Shown: piece after piece, positions 46,527 through 56,920 of the stretch | How the letters are laid out: every line of letters begins with the position of its first letter | How positions within the stretch are numbered: position 1 is the first letter of the stretch | Source: Periplaneta americana | Lineage: Eukaryota > Arthropoda > Insecta > Blattodea > Blattidae | NCBI RefSeq assembly: GCF_040183065.1 | Contig: NC_091123.1 | Coordinates: forward strand, 9,666,001-9,730,000 | DNA: 64,000 nucleotides | Direction: 5' to 3' | Program-made: the position numbers and the translations under genes | Notes under the pieces: generated by a model | Database searches by the model: none | What the model was told of the DNA's origin: nothing | Seen by the model: only the letters and a program-made list of their open reading frames with translations

Positions 46527-47010
46527 ATACAACACTCAAAGGCTACCGGGTTATTGTTAACAAAATTTGCGTTCTGCATCTCATAACAATTATTAAGATC
46601 TCTACTTCTTCCTTTTTACGTGACCATATTTTTTGGTGAAAATTAATAATGTAAAACGAAGTGTAACAAAGCCAAATTATACAACAATCAAAGGTTGCCA
46701 AATTATTAATAGTGAAAATTGCAGTGTGCCATGTCTTAATTAAAGCGCTTATCTCTTTCCTACTTTCGTGATTCTGTTTTCGTAGAAATTTAACGGTGTA
46801 AAAAGAAGTGTAACAAAGCCAAATTATACAATAATCAAAGTCTTCCGGGTCTTAGCTAGCGTTCTGTTATCTCATAATTAATATGCTTACCTTCTTCCTC
46901 CTTGAGTGATTCTATTTTTGATGTAAGTTAATAATGTAAAACAAAATAGCAAAGCCAAATTATACAACAATCAAGGGCTGCCAAATTACTGACTGAAAGT
47001 TGCATCTATC

Positions 47011-48540
47011 TCCTTTCAGTTACTGTCGTTACCTTCTTCACGCTCTGCCAAATAGTCGGTGCAGCTCACTGGATGAAGAAAAGAAAGGCAGCGGAGAGGT
47101 TTAGAGCCTCGTTTTTCTTTCTTATCTCCATTTGTTTTTTCGGATGGATGAAGGAGTAGGTACCATTTTGCAATAGATTGTTTTCCATTGAAACGTAGGC
47201 TACATAGCATCCACGTACGCACGCACGCAAACACACAGACATGCGTTCACAACTCTGAAATAGGTAAATATTTTTATAGAAGATGTTTTCAGTATCTGAA
47301 AATTGATCTTGGCAGGATCATGTTATTTCCTCTATAGTACTGCTCTTCACTTGAGGGATGGGACAGCTTGAAGGAAGGTTGTATATATGAGTCATTTGTG
47401 TTTCTGAACACTGTCGTATATTGTTTTAATGTCAACATTTCTGGCTCTACAAAATGGTTTCCTATACAAAAATACATTTATGTACTCTGTGATCTGGCAT
47501 AACATTTCTTTTACAGGCACTTATACACATCTGAATGCCTCATTTTAACACCCCGTGGTCAGTCAGTTGTCATGGTTACCGCAGTCTGCTAGGAGGCTTT
47601 CCTTCGTTAGCATTATGCAGTCCTTAGCTAACTAGAAACTACTGATGTAGGCCTACAGTTTCTAGTTACCATAGCAACAACTAATATATGACTCAAAATT
47701 GGCGTGTTTTGTTGTTTTGTTGTCGTACATAATGTAACTAACACACTTAACAACCTAAGTGTTTATACACGTCATTACGTTCTTTTTAGATAGATGTACT
47801 CTAGGAAGCAACTGGATAAAAACATATAATTTAATTTTACTGAAAATTTGAATACACAAGGACTGTTTGTAGTAATAGAAAACTCGCTGTTCCTTACTTA
47901 AATTTTATGGGATAGCTCACTCTCTCACTGTCATATTCAATTGTGTGTTGTTCATTGAAATTCTTTGTCAGTTGTAAATAGTAACTGTATTTATACAGAC
48001 TATACATATTAGCTTATAGGCCTATATTATAATTTTTCGAGTTAAAACCATAATCATAATACACAGAGCTTAGGTCTATTCTCTTGTTGCGATTTTTAAA
48101 ACTTGTCTCGACTCATCTTCCTTGGACGTTTCCACTTTCCTTTACTTCTTGATTATTATAGCTTTCCGTTTACCATTCAAACAACTTTCTAATGTCTTTA
48201 ATGCAGATATCTCTCACTACATTTTAAACAGGGACGATTCCGACGCTAGGTGTCAAGCCCTGAGAATTTTTGTGTTCATTAAGTCTCTGTAGGAAAATTT
48301 CGAAATTGTGCCTTAAACTGGCTATTACATATCTTTTACAGCTGCATCTCTAACCACCAAAACATAATCCATCCTTTCATTGATCTGGAATGACTTCAAG
48401 TGTTCAAAGCGTTATTAAATAAAAACAATAAATAACATAAATCAAAGTGGTAACTCTCTGTACGATAGCTCGGTTTTGCGAATTGGAAGCGTTATCCATA
48501 AATTAATATAATATTATTGTTTTACTGAGTGAGCAAACTA
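47011..48540. other. Unassigned sequence
   Basis: No gene recognised. The minus ORFs at 47016-47234 and 47289-47477 lack domain signal. Confidence 0.4.
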
Positions 48541-49897
48541 CAGGGTGTCTACATGAAACCTCTACAACTTCAGATGTAAATAACAAATTATTGAGACACG
48601 ATATCTGGATGCAGTTTTCAGCATGTTAAGTAGAAACTGTCAAAGTTTTTATGGGTATTTTGTTGAATTGTTGCAATGAGTTTTGTTTTGGTTTCAGGTG
48701 TGAATTTTGGTGAAATCTTAAATCTCATAGTGAAAGAGATGTGGACACCTCATGAGATGTATGACTTGAGGCTTTCCTGGCGTTTGATGTAGAATAACTC
48801 TTCTCAGTATCTCAGCCAGGTGAGTTGGAGATTTGCTTCCGACGGCTAGCTCTGCCATCTTCTTCAGGGAATGAAGTGATGTGGAACTCAAAAAATCGAA
48901 GGAGAATTGGGAGGAAAATTTAAAAGGTACGCAAAACGCGTCCTTGCAAGGGGTTGGGGGCTGTACAAAACTAAATATGTGAGCTCCAAGCCTGTTGGCC
49001 ACTAGTCTCACTCCGGGTTACGCTGCTCCCCTGAAGGAGCTGTAGAAAATTTTGAAGTGGAAGCCGAAATTGGACGTAACCTCTTAGGTACTGATGTGGA
49101 ACCATGTCTAGCCGGTATATATGCAATAGTAGGGCTTCCCGCTGCGGGCCAATCAGGAGCTAGTTCCTAGTCCCGACCGCCAGGCACATTCTGGTTGGTG
49201 GAAGCGGTAGCCAATCAGGATCTAGTTGCTGAGACCATGACACAATGTGTATCCTGGTTTATCGAGACACGATCAGATACACAGGTGCAACGTCACGTCC
49301 GGATCCAATATGGAAGAGAACCGCCATCATGGCCAACAATCCGGGAGTGGCACCGAAAATTTATAGAGACTGGGAGTGTGTTGCGACAAAAGGGCAATGG
49401 GCGGCAAAGGACAAGTGTGGAGGACATTGAACGTGTGCAAGGTGCATTTGTCCCCGAAGGAATCCTTCCTCGGCGTCAATTCTAGCCAGCATGTCGACAG
49501 CAAATGCTGTGCGGCGTGGACGATTATCTGGCTGAAGAGCTTGCACTAGCTGAACTTTATATAAGTACAGCCTCAGATTCTTGTGAAGGACTTTGTGGAC
49601 AGTCTAATGTGGCAAGCTCAATTCCCTGTCGGCACTGCGAATTGACTTACTAGAGCTTACTGATCGTGTGTCGATAAACCAGGATACACATTGTGTCATC
49701 TCTTGAGATGTTCACATCTCCTTCATTGTCAGATTTCACTAAAATTCACACTTGCAATAAAAATGCATTTCAACAATCCAACAAAATTTCCACTTTGACA
49801 GTTTCTGATTGACATGCAGAAAACCGCATTCTGATATCTTGTCTCAATATTTCGTTATTTACATCTGAAGTTATAAAGGTTTCATGTGGGCACCCTA
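48541..49897. mobile_element. Tc1/mariner-type element with long TIRs and rearranged transposase
   Basis: The left end CAGGGTGTCTACATGAAACC and the complement of the right end TAGGGTGCCCACATGAAACC start inverted repeats of roughly 200 bp. TA flanks both sides (48539-48540 and 49898-49899). Plus strand 49237-49446 encodes an N-terminal helix-turn-helix-like part: MTQCVSWFIETRSDTQVQRH, WPTIREWHRKFIETGSVLRQ and SVEDIERVQGAFV. Minus strand 49699 downward encodes the same first residues (MTQCVSWFIDTRS), then SKSIRSADRELSLPH, stop, TVHKVLHKNLRLYLYKVQLV and FAVDMLARIDAEEGFL. The two halves face each other, so no intact transposase is possible. Catalytic motifs are absent. Confidence 0.85.
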
Positions 49898-51751
49898 TAT
49901 TATTTGGGTGACTAAATGAAGTTCCAACTCCTTAAATTTAGTAATATTTAGTTAAACTTAATATTTTACTTCTTACATGTACTAACCTTAAAAGGGCTTC
50001 ATCTACTGTTTGCTCCTTCATTCAGTTTTGCGTAACATTGAGGAACTCGCAGACATGACGTCTCTACGACACTTGAAGAACTTAAATTATACTTTTAGAG
50101 CTGTGGCGAACACAGGATAATTAACATATCTGAAAATGAATGCAGTTTGCTTTTCTTCCCGACTTAGCAAAACCGAGCACGACAAGGTTTATAAATAAAC
50201 AGAAACAAAAACAATTGACTGGCGGCGCAGTCTTTGACTAGCAATACAGATTTGAGTAGCACAACCGATTCAATTCAGTAGTTATAACTAGGGCTAGCCA
50301 GAAGCGACGAGTGTACGAAGGTGAATAGTTCTGCTTCTACTCATACATTTTATCTTTCCACGTTCGCTTTTGTAGAGCGGAAGCGATAGTGCTCAGCACA
50401 GCTACCCATATACGAGCGTGGAAACATAACATGTATGCACCGTACTTTTTGTATTCTTTTATATGCCAACGAAAGACTTGTCTTTCGCTAGTTTGCCGTA
50501 AGATTTTTACGCGGCTGCATTTCTTTTGTTGCGTGATCTTGGGAAATAGGGTCTATAAGTGTTTTAGAGATTTTGTATAAAAATATAAGGTGTTTGTAAA
50601 AATAAATAAAAACATGAGGATTTCTCAAATTGATAAAAGTTGTCTTTACTTTCACACCGTTCCGAAAAGGTTTGTATATAATGAGTAAGTGTTTTTTATA
50701 GACTGGACGTCATAAGAATCAAAAGTAAAGCCCTGTCATAGATATTTTTGGTATTCATTTTCATAAATCTAGTTGAAACATCCACAATCAAGTGATACTT
50801 TGAAGCACAACCGTATGTATCTTAATTATTTTGTAGGCAGAAGGTACGATATTGGCGTGATCCTTATTTATTATGATCTTTGTATTGTATAAGAGGGTGA
50901 CACACACCTGGCAATGTCCTAATCAATAGTTTAATTTTGATGATATTTTAATGGTCGGTAATTTTTGTCTAGAGCCGTTACTTTCGGAAAGATTTTTTTA
51001 ATATAAGTATCGCAAACTTTCGACACAGACTTCTTAGCTTTACTTCCTATTCGATCTAAGTCATGTTAAGAAGTATCGTTCTTCAAAACCCATGCCTTAG
51101 ACCGAATTTGAATGGTATAGATGGAAATAGCAAAATTATTCGTTTTAGCATGAAACTAAAGTATTTGCATTGATATTAAAACTAATACCGGTACCCAGAA
51201 TTACTGGAAACCTTCCAAATAGACCTAAACATTTGGGCGTATGTCTTATTTTCGGACAGAGATTATGAAAATATTATTCTTTATTTTAAGCTTGCTTAGC
51301 TTTTAAGAAAAAAATTAAATAACGTAATATTAATATCTAAAAGTTATTAATTCCATTCGATTTTTCTAATTCCTTTAAAAAACGTTAAATCTGTGTTTCT
51401 ACACATACATATAACAATTAGATCAGAAATAAGGATTTTTGTATGGCTTTGAGGGAATGTTCACGAGAGAACCTTGTAACACTGTTCAAATCACGTATCT
51501 ATGCCACATCTGCAGGGTAATTTATAAAAAGAAATCTTCTTACTGTACGGGAGCACGCCACGCAGCTTCCACTCCATTGCCAAAAATAAATAGGAAAATC
51601 GAAGCGAAAATATAGCTTTTGTTCGGTGAAAAACTGGTGAAAAGAGGCGACCCGGAAGCAAAAATAGTTTGGACACCCCTCACTTCTAGCTAGCCCATTA
51701 CAAGCACAATTTGGTCGTACAGAATAGATGGGAAGTAATCATGGAAACGAG
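49898..51751. other. Unassigned AT-rich sequence downstream of the bHLH gene
   Basis: No gene recognised. As the bHLH gene reads right to left, its 3' UTR should lie in the right part. A minus-strand AATAAA lies at 51280-51285, about 470 bases past the stop, but it is only one candidate in AT-rich sequence. Confidence 0.4.
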
Positions 51752-53160
51752 TCACAGCAGCTCGTAGAACGACGTCATGCTCGAGTCTGAATCGTGGTAG
51801 GGGGCGTGGTGCTGGTGGGTGCTGGGATTGGGTTCCGGGTCTGCTCTGCGCTGGTGCGCCTGCGCACAACTGCCCGTGCTCGAGGTGATCATGTTGCCGC
51901 GGTCGCCGCCGATGCTGACGGTCACACTGCCGACGCTGAGCGTCACGGCGTCCTGCTGCACCATGCGGAGAGTCTGGCTCAGCGCCCAGATGTAGTTGTG
52001 CGCGAACCGCAGCGTCTCTATCTTGGTGAGCTTGGCGTCCTCCGGGAAGGTGGGCAGCGCCTCCCGCAGGCGGTCCAGCGCCTCGTTCAGAGTGTGCATG
52101 CGGTGGCGCTCCCTGTCGTTGGCCTTCATGCGCCGGTGTCGCTTGAGTCGCAGCACCTGCCGCAAAAGTAGGGTTAGGAAACCACTCTTGCGTGTTTTCT
52201 GTCATATTTTCCGAACCAGTTGACTGATTATTATCAAATTAGGTACAAACACTATGCCATTCCTGACAATCTTGATGTCGTGCCTGAAAATGTTGTATAT
52301 TCGTTTAATAAAATGTGGCAAGGATTCAAACTTCTGAAGTGAATGACTTTAGTACATTATGCAACGAGCCTATAATGGTAGTAATTAAGACGCGAGCATG
52401 TTTATGAAACGAGCGTAAGCGAGTTTCATAATTTTCATACGAGCGTCTTAATTACCATTATAGGCAAGTTTCATACGACATGTTATTCTCATCTGACTGG
52501 GGAGCGGAACTGACCTTGTGCAATATCTCGTAAATTGTGAGATGTGCGCAGACGCGAAAGTATTGATTTTTTCCGAGAAACCAATGTCATTGGCCTTGAT
52601 ATAATCTAGAGAGTAAATGAAACATTAATCTTGATATAACTTTAAAATTGATTTAGACATTGAAAAACGAGATGACAAATTGAATTTATTTGAATATTAT
52701 TTACAATTAACGCTAATTATTATAGTAACAAAACATAACCTTCTGCGACAGTATTGGATTTCCAGCCTCCGTGACGTTTCGCTAGTTGTCTTTCGAGTGC
52801 ATATCCGAGAATAATCGATACTTGCGCTTTCATATTGCTACAAAGGTGTTTTCTGATTGGTGGAACACCTGAACTTTAATGAGGTCCATTAAAGGGCTGG
52901 TACCAGGTGTATAATTGCTACATTTCGGCATGGTCGAGCATAAAAAATTAAAAACTATTGATTTATTTCTTTATAACTTCTGAACTTATTATTATGAATG
53001 TTTTAGTTTTTACTTAGGCTGTAGTGTCATGTGTGTATTTATTCACACTGCAGTGGGTATATACCCGGTGGCAGTGGTAACTAATTACACTCAATAATGA
53101 CAATAATAAACTTATTAATTAAAAATACAATTAATAATAATACTAATAATAATAACAATA

Positions 53161-53204
<44 letters not shown>

Positions 53205-54987
53205 CAACAACAGGGAATATACTAAATTAAATGAAACGATCACTTAAAATAACATTTGATATAAATCTAATTTGTATCTTAAAACTAAGATCGAACTAAA
53301 ACCCACGAGTATGATATGTGTATATCTGCACAAGTACCTTTCAAATTACACTCATTTCGCTGTCAACATGGAGTATATTTTACGTGTATTCATATAAATA
53401 TTATAATAGATAAAATAGTGGTGTGACGGTAATAGAACAACAGTGTAATGAAAATGGTAAGGTAAACAAAATTTTCAAAGAATCACAAATTTCGTAACAG
53501 TTCAAATACGGCAATGCAATACACCTTCAGATCGAAAAAAAAAAAATGTTTTTAGTGAACTTACCTAAATTTTATGGTGATTTTTTAATATACCTAATAT
53601 TTTTCGAGTTATGACATAAAACGTGAGACTGTATCAATTAACTTAACCATTTAAATATGGACACAATTTCTAATCTTCGGTAAATTTGTCGCTTATTTCC
53701 CGTAATTTAAATTTTCCAAATCTGTTTTTCATAATTTCCGTGTTTTTTTAAATATTTTTATTAAATTTTACATGCAGGTGTGTTTCATACTGGAGAACCA
53801 ACACTGTCTTAATACTTTTCAAATTATGACCTAAAACGTAAGGCTCTGTCAATTGACTTGGCCATTTAAATATGGACAGAACTTCTAATCTTCGGTAAAT
53901 TTGTCGCTCAATACCCGTAATTTAAATTTTACAAACCCGTTTCCCTCATAATTTCCGCATTCTTTAGATAAATTTATGAAATCTTACTTGCAGGTGTATT
54001 TCATACTGCTTCATTATTTTAAGTTATTTTTTAAATAATGATTTTTATGTAAAAATTAAATTTTACAATTCATGGTAAAAAAAATTCACAGAAAGTATTT
54101 TTTATTTATGTATTGAACTGATTTATTGACATACGAATTATAAATATAGGCCTAATAGAGAAGAAAGCTTCAAAACATATTAAAAATTGTACAAGATATT
54201 AGAGAAACCAATTTTCTCTGTACAATTGCACTCCCCCACCCAAATTTAAAAATATAATTATTCCTTAAAATAAATTTTTGTGATTCTGAAAATTGTCTAA
54301 TCATTATATCTAATTCCACACAAAATTTTCTCTGTACAAATTTCACCCCTTCCCAATTAAAAAAAATATAATTATTTTGATTATATATATTTTTTTTTTG
54401 GATTCTGAAAATTGTTTATTAATGTAGAAGCATTGTCTAATCACTACAGTCTACCTACTTCCACACAAAATTTTCTCTGTACAAATTTCACCCCTTCCCA
54501 GTTTAAAAATATAATTATTTTAAAAATATTTCCTTTTTGGGATTCTGAAAATTGTTTATTAATGTAAAAGCATTGTCTAATCACGATAGGCCTACTTAAT
54601 GCCACACAAAATTTTCTCTTTACAAATTTCACCCCTTCGCAATTTAAAAATGTAATTATTTTTAAAATACTTTTTTGGGGGTGTTCTGAAAATCTTTTAT
54701 TAATGTAGAAATATTGTCTAATCACTACACCTAATTCCTCCACAAAATTTATTCAGGATATGTAGATATTAAATTTTTAATTTTACTAAATTTGTTTTAG
54801 CGAAAGGTGTGGGCCCTACCTGTGTGGGGCTGCGCGCCCGCGCCCTGCTGTGCCTGCGCTTGTGCTGCGTGCGACGCCGCCTGGGGCCCCCTTCGTCCTC
54901 TTCCTCGTCGTCTTCCGGCTCCATCTTGAGTCCCAGCAACGACGCATCGGCGTCGTAACTCGAATCGGACTCTGTGCCTCCGATCAT
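51752..54987 (-). CDS. tap: Neurogenin/Tap-family bHLH transcription factor, two coding exons
   Basis: Role: Neurogenin/Tap proteins are nuclear bHLH factors that bind E-boxes as E-protein heterodimers and act in neural development (family knowledge). Exon 54820-54987 encodes residues 1-56: an acidic stretch ([12 protein letters not shown]) then basic [21 protein letters not shown]. Exon 51752-52156 encodes 57-190. Donor ACACAG|GTAGGG and acceptor TTTTGCGGCAG|GTGCTG are both phase 0. The bHLH spans about 67-119: basic [19 protein letters not shown], helix 1 to LREALP, loop [10 protein letters not shown], helix 2 [19 protein letters not shown]. [26 protein letters not shown] is the Neurogenin signature. 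His replaces the usual Asn in RERNRMH. The Ser/His-rich C-terminus ends [13 protein letters not shown]. The chosen ATG (54985-54987) is the only one in frame; an acceptor-like CTGCGCAG lies two bases upstream, so a 5' exon is likely. 190 residues is short next to fly Tap. Confidence 0.92.
52368..52465. repeat. Foldback in the bHLH intron
   Basis: Arms GCCTATAATGGTA-GTAATTAAGACGC and GCGTCTTAATTACCATTATAGGC pair apart from a small bulge. The loop region repeats GAGCG/GCGAG words and GTTTCATAA. Confidence 0.85.
53132..53204. repeat. AAT microsatellite
   Basis: AAT run within the bHLH intron, grading into AAC. Confidence 0.93.
53595..54015. repeat. 215-bp tandem duplication
   Basis: TATGACATAAAACGTGAG (53610) and TATGACCTAAAACGTAAG (53825) start matching blocks. 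The blocks share CCATTTAAATATGGACA, TCTAATCTTCGGTAAATTTG and TGCAGGTGT.TTTCATACT. Confidence 0.85.
54205..54765. repeat. Short tandem array, four to five units
   Basis: ATTTTCTCTGTACAAATTTC recurs at 54210, 54324, 54470 and 54611 (variant), with a partial at about 54745. Intervals are 114, 146 and 141. Units also share GATTCTGAAAATTGT and TTGTCTAATCA. It adjoins the bHLH exon 1 donor side. Confidence 0.88.
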
Positions 54988-54988
54988 G

Positions 54989-55154
54989 CCTGCGCAGCGA
55001 GGAAATTTTTATTACGTAATTGTATGCGAAAACGTGAAAAAAAGAAGTTCGTTAATGAAGATTATAGGCCTACATATGAAGTCTGTCCGGAATCATTCCA
55101 TCAATTGATATTTTAAAACATGTACTATACTTTGTCCCCTTCAGAGCACTTCTC
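54989..55154. promoter_or_regulatory. Upstream flank of bHLH exon 1
   Basis: The minus strand reads TTTCCTCGCTGCGCAG just before the exon, resembling a 3' splice site. A stop (TAA at 55009-55011) closes the frame upstream of the ATG. No TATA box is evident. Confidence 0.4.
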
Positions 55155-55815
55155 TTGAGATTAATTTAATTTATTGGTCTGACCCAATATTTTGGGTTTG
55201 CCCTGCGACACAGAATAGCTCACAATAAAATTTAAACAGATTTAAGACAAAATTGATTAAGACACAAAAAAATAGAACCAAATATAATTTAAATTGAATG
55301 TACACCATAAAGATGCTGACGAAATATCGCTACAGAAAATTTTATTACGGTGATGACTATGGCATCTTGAAGATCTCTCGTCAGCTTGTATTTTTCCCTC
55401 CACTTTACAAAGGCTTTCGGAATGGTGCCTCTCGCTTCGAAGAAGAGACCGGTAACTGTGATTTTTTCTATGTTGTATTTCGCCGATAGGTACTGAATCG
55501 TGAGCTCATAGATTTTCTTTTTCTCTTCGTTCACTTCAGATGGTTGAGTGGCTGAGATTTCAAATCTGATTGTAGGATCAATTATTTCGGATGTCTGTTT
55601 ATTTCTATTTATAGCTATGATATCGATCCTACGATTGCTTCCACCATCAGCAATACACTGAACTTCCTCGTGAACGTCTAGATTTTTGGATCGAAGTGCA
55701 TCTGCGATCATAGAACGTATGGTGTTGTGCCGTTTTATTCTAAGTACTTCTGCCTGTGGGCATTTCCCAAGCACATGTAGTAAAGTTATACCAGCGTTTT
55801 TTTTCCTCCATAAAT
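55155..55815 (-). pseudogene. Non-LTR retrotransposon C-terminus with restriction-like endonuclease region
   Basis: The minus frame reads AGITLLHVLGKCPQAEVLRI, KRHNTIRSMIADALRSK, VHEEVQCIADGGSNRRIDII, INRNKQTSEIIDPTIRFE and GLFFEARGTIPKAFVKW to the stop at about 55289. A CP..(X)n..RHN knuckle-like motif, then R.DIIA and an acidic/Lys pattern, fits the C-terminal restriction-like endonuclease of R2/NeSL-type LINEs; the clade is an inference. The 3' UTR runs to about 55155 and includes CAATAAATTAAATTAA. 5' end lost in a poly-A stretch near 55805. Confidence 0.75.
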
Positions 55816-55889
55816 GATGTTCTCTTGTTTAACAGATTTTCAAAGCCTGCTAATTCCTAAACATAGCCTACTAACAATTGATATTATTA
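55816..55889. other. Short unassigned sequence
   Basis: No feature recognised. Confidence 0.4.
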
Positions 55890-56040
55890 ATATTAGAGGA
55901 GAAAAATTCGCTCCGGCGCCGGGGATCGAACCCGGGTCCTTGGTTCTATGTACCAAGCGCTCTCACCATTTAGCTACGCCGAAGTCTAACCTACAGCACC
56001 GGATCGAACTCCCCTCCTCCAGTGCTTTTCCCTTTATGGC
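55890..56040 (-). mobile_element. tRNA-derived SINE
   Basis: On minus: GGCGTAGCTAAATGGTGAGA (A-box region), then GACCCGGGTTCGATCCCCGG (B box), then CGGAGCGAATTTTTCTCC. It looks well preserved but lacks a clean tRNA fold end and is followed by SINE body sequence. Confidence 0.8.
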
Positions 56041-56149
56041 CTGACTCCAAGTTGGGCATATATGTTGACATTTTATTAAGTCAACTGCCATTATTCAAGG
56101 AGCATACTCAGTTGAGTGACTTGGTGGCCGGGATTTCACAATGATTAGA

Positions 56150-56225
56150 GCGCTCTGTCGGGGATCAACCCGGGCCGGCTAGTCTGGAGACAGACACGCT
56201 ACCACAGAGCTAAATCGGCGGACCA
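56150..56225 (-). mobile_element. Second tRNA-like SINE head
   Basis: On minus: GATTTAGCTCTGTGGTAGCG (A-box region) and CCGGGTTGATCCCCGACAG (B-box region). The T-arm-like part has GGTTGATCC in place of GGTTCGATCC, so it is not a functional tRNA gene. Confidence 0.7.
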
Positions 56226-56920
56226 TATAATTTATTATATTGTATTATTTTTATTTATATTATCGTCGTGTTGTTTTCTCTTTTATTGAATACAATGAGG
56301 TATTCCTTATGACTAAAACTGTATTCAGTACAGAATGTTATTGAAGAAGCGTTCGTTACAACGGTACCAGCTGCATATTGTAGCAACACCTGGAGCTAGT
56401 ACAGAGTTATAACAGCATTTAAATTAAATAACTAAAGATGAACAAAACGAAATAATTTTGGGAAATAACGCACAATCTAGCTGGGGTCTTTTGTGACCTC
56501 AAGCCCAAATATTCGAAATTAAATTAGCTACAAATAAATAATATGTAAAAAAACAAATAGCCTACATCCTACAAACTAATTTAGAAAGTGTAATAGAGGC
56601 ATATTTGGAATGGACAACACTGCGAGTGCTTAAAACGCTAGTTTCGCACGTGCTTCATACAAGATTTTTTAGACTGTCGCTCGAGAATCCCGATATATTT
56701 ATATTTTAAACAGAATAAAATTGTTGATTCGTTTTCTCGTAATGGCGAAATTCTGATGTTAAAGATGAAAGAGTATTACATTCGTATGGAAATAGATTTC
56801 ATGGCCTTCGGTTATGTAATAGGCTATGGTGATTGTTATGCTGGTTGTTGAGAAGTTCTTTAAGTGAGTTCTGCTTGTCATGTAATTTTGGAATATACCT
56901 ACAATTATTACAACGAAAGC
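56226..56920. other. Unassigned sequence
   Basis: No feature recognised. Confidence 0.4.

Larger units (their letters stand above)
43641..47010 (+). repeat. Degenerate tandem repeat, period about 136-154 bp, interrupted twice
   Basis: The anchor word AAAGCCAAATTAT occurs at 43804, 45708, 46668, 46815 and 46951. The last intervals are 147 and 136 bp; 45708 to 46668 is 154 bp after removing the 806-bp inserted element. Each unit reads roughly ACAACAATCAAAGGTTGCC, AAATTATT, a CTTCTTCCT-like pyrimidine stretch, GTGATT and AATAATGTAAAAC. A mariner relic (44480-45171) and composite element C (45721-46526) lie inside. Confidence 0.75.
52157..54819 (-). other. tap: Intron of the bHLH gene
   Basis: 2,663 bp, bounded on minus by GTAGGG and GCGGCAG. 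It contains a foldback (52368-52465), an AAT microsatellite (53132-53204), a 215-bp tandem duplication (about 53595-54015) and about four copies of a 114-146-bp repeat (about 54205-54765). No additional exon was seen. Confidence 0.85.

Noticed and set aside
48718..49011. 97-codon minus ORF as a host gene exon
   Set aside because: It lies inside the Tc1/mariner-type element and is not recognised. Kept as a possible captured fragment, not as a gene.
51794..52171. 125-codon plus-strand ORF over the bHLH exon
   Set aside because: Antisense shadow of the GC-rich bHLH exon. The minus frame has the conserved domain and splice sites.
51690..52205. 171-codon minus ORF in another frame over the same exon
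   Set aside because: Ala/Gly/Pro/His-rich out-of-frame reading of GC-rich DNA, without the bHLH motif.
55890..56225. Possible functional tRNA genes
   Set aside because: The A and B boxes are tRNA-like but acceptor stems do not close and SINE body sequence follows. Sister copies elsewhere support SINE identity.
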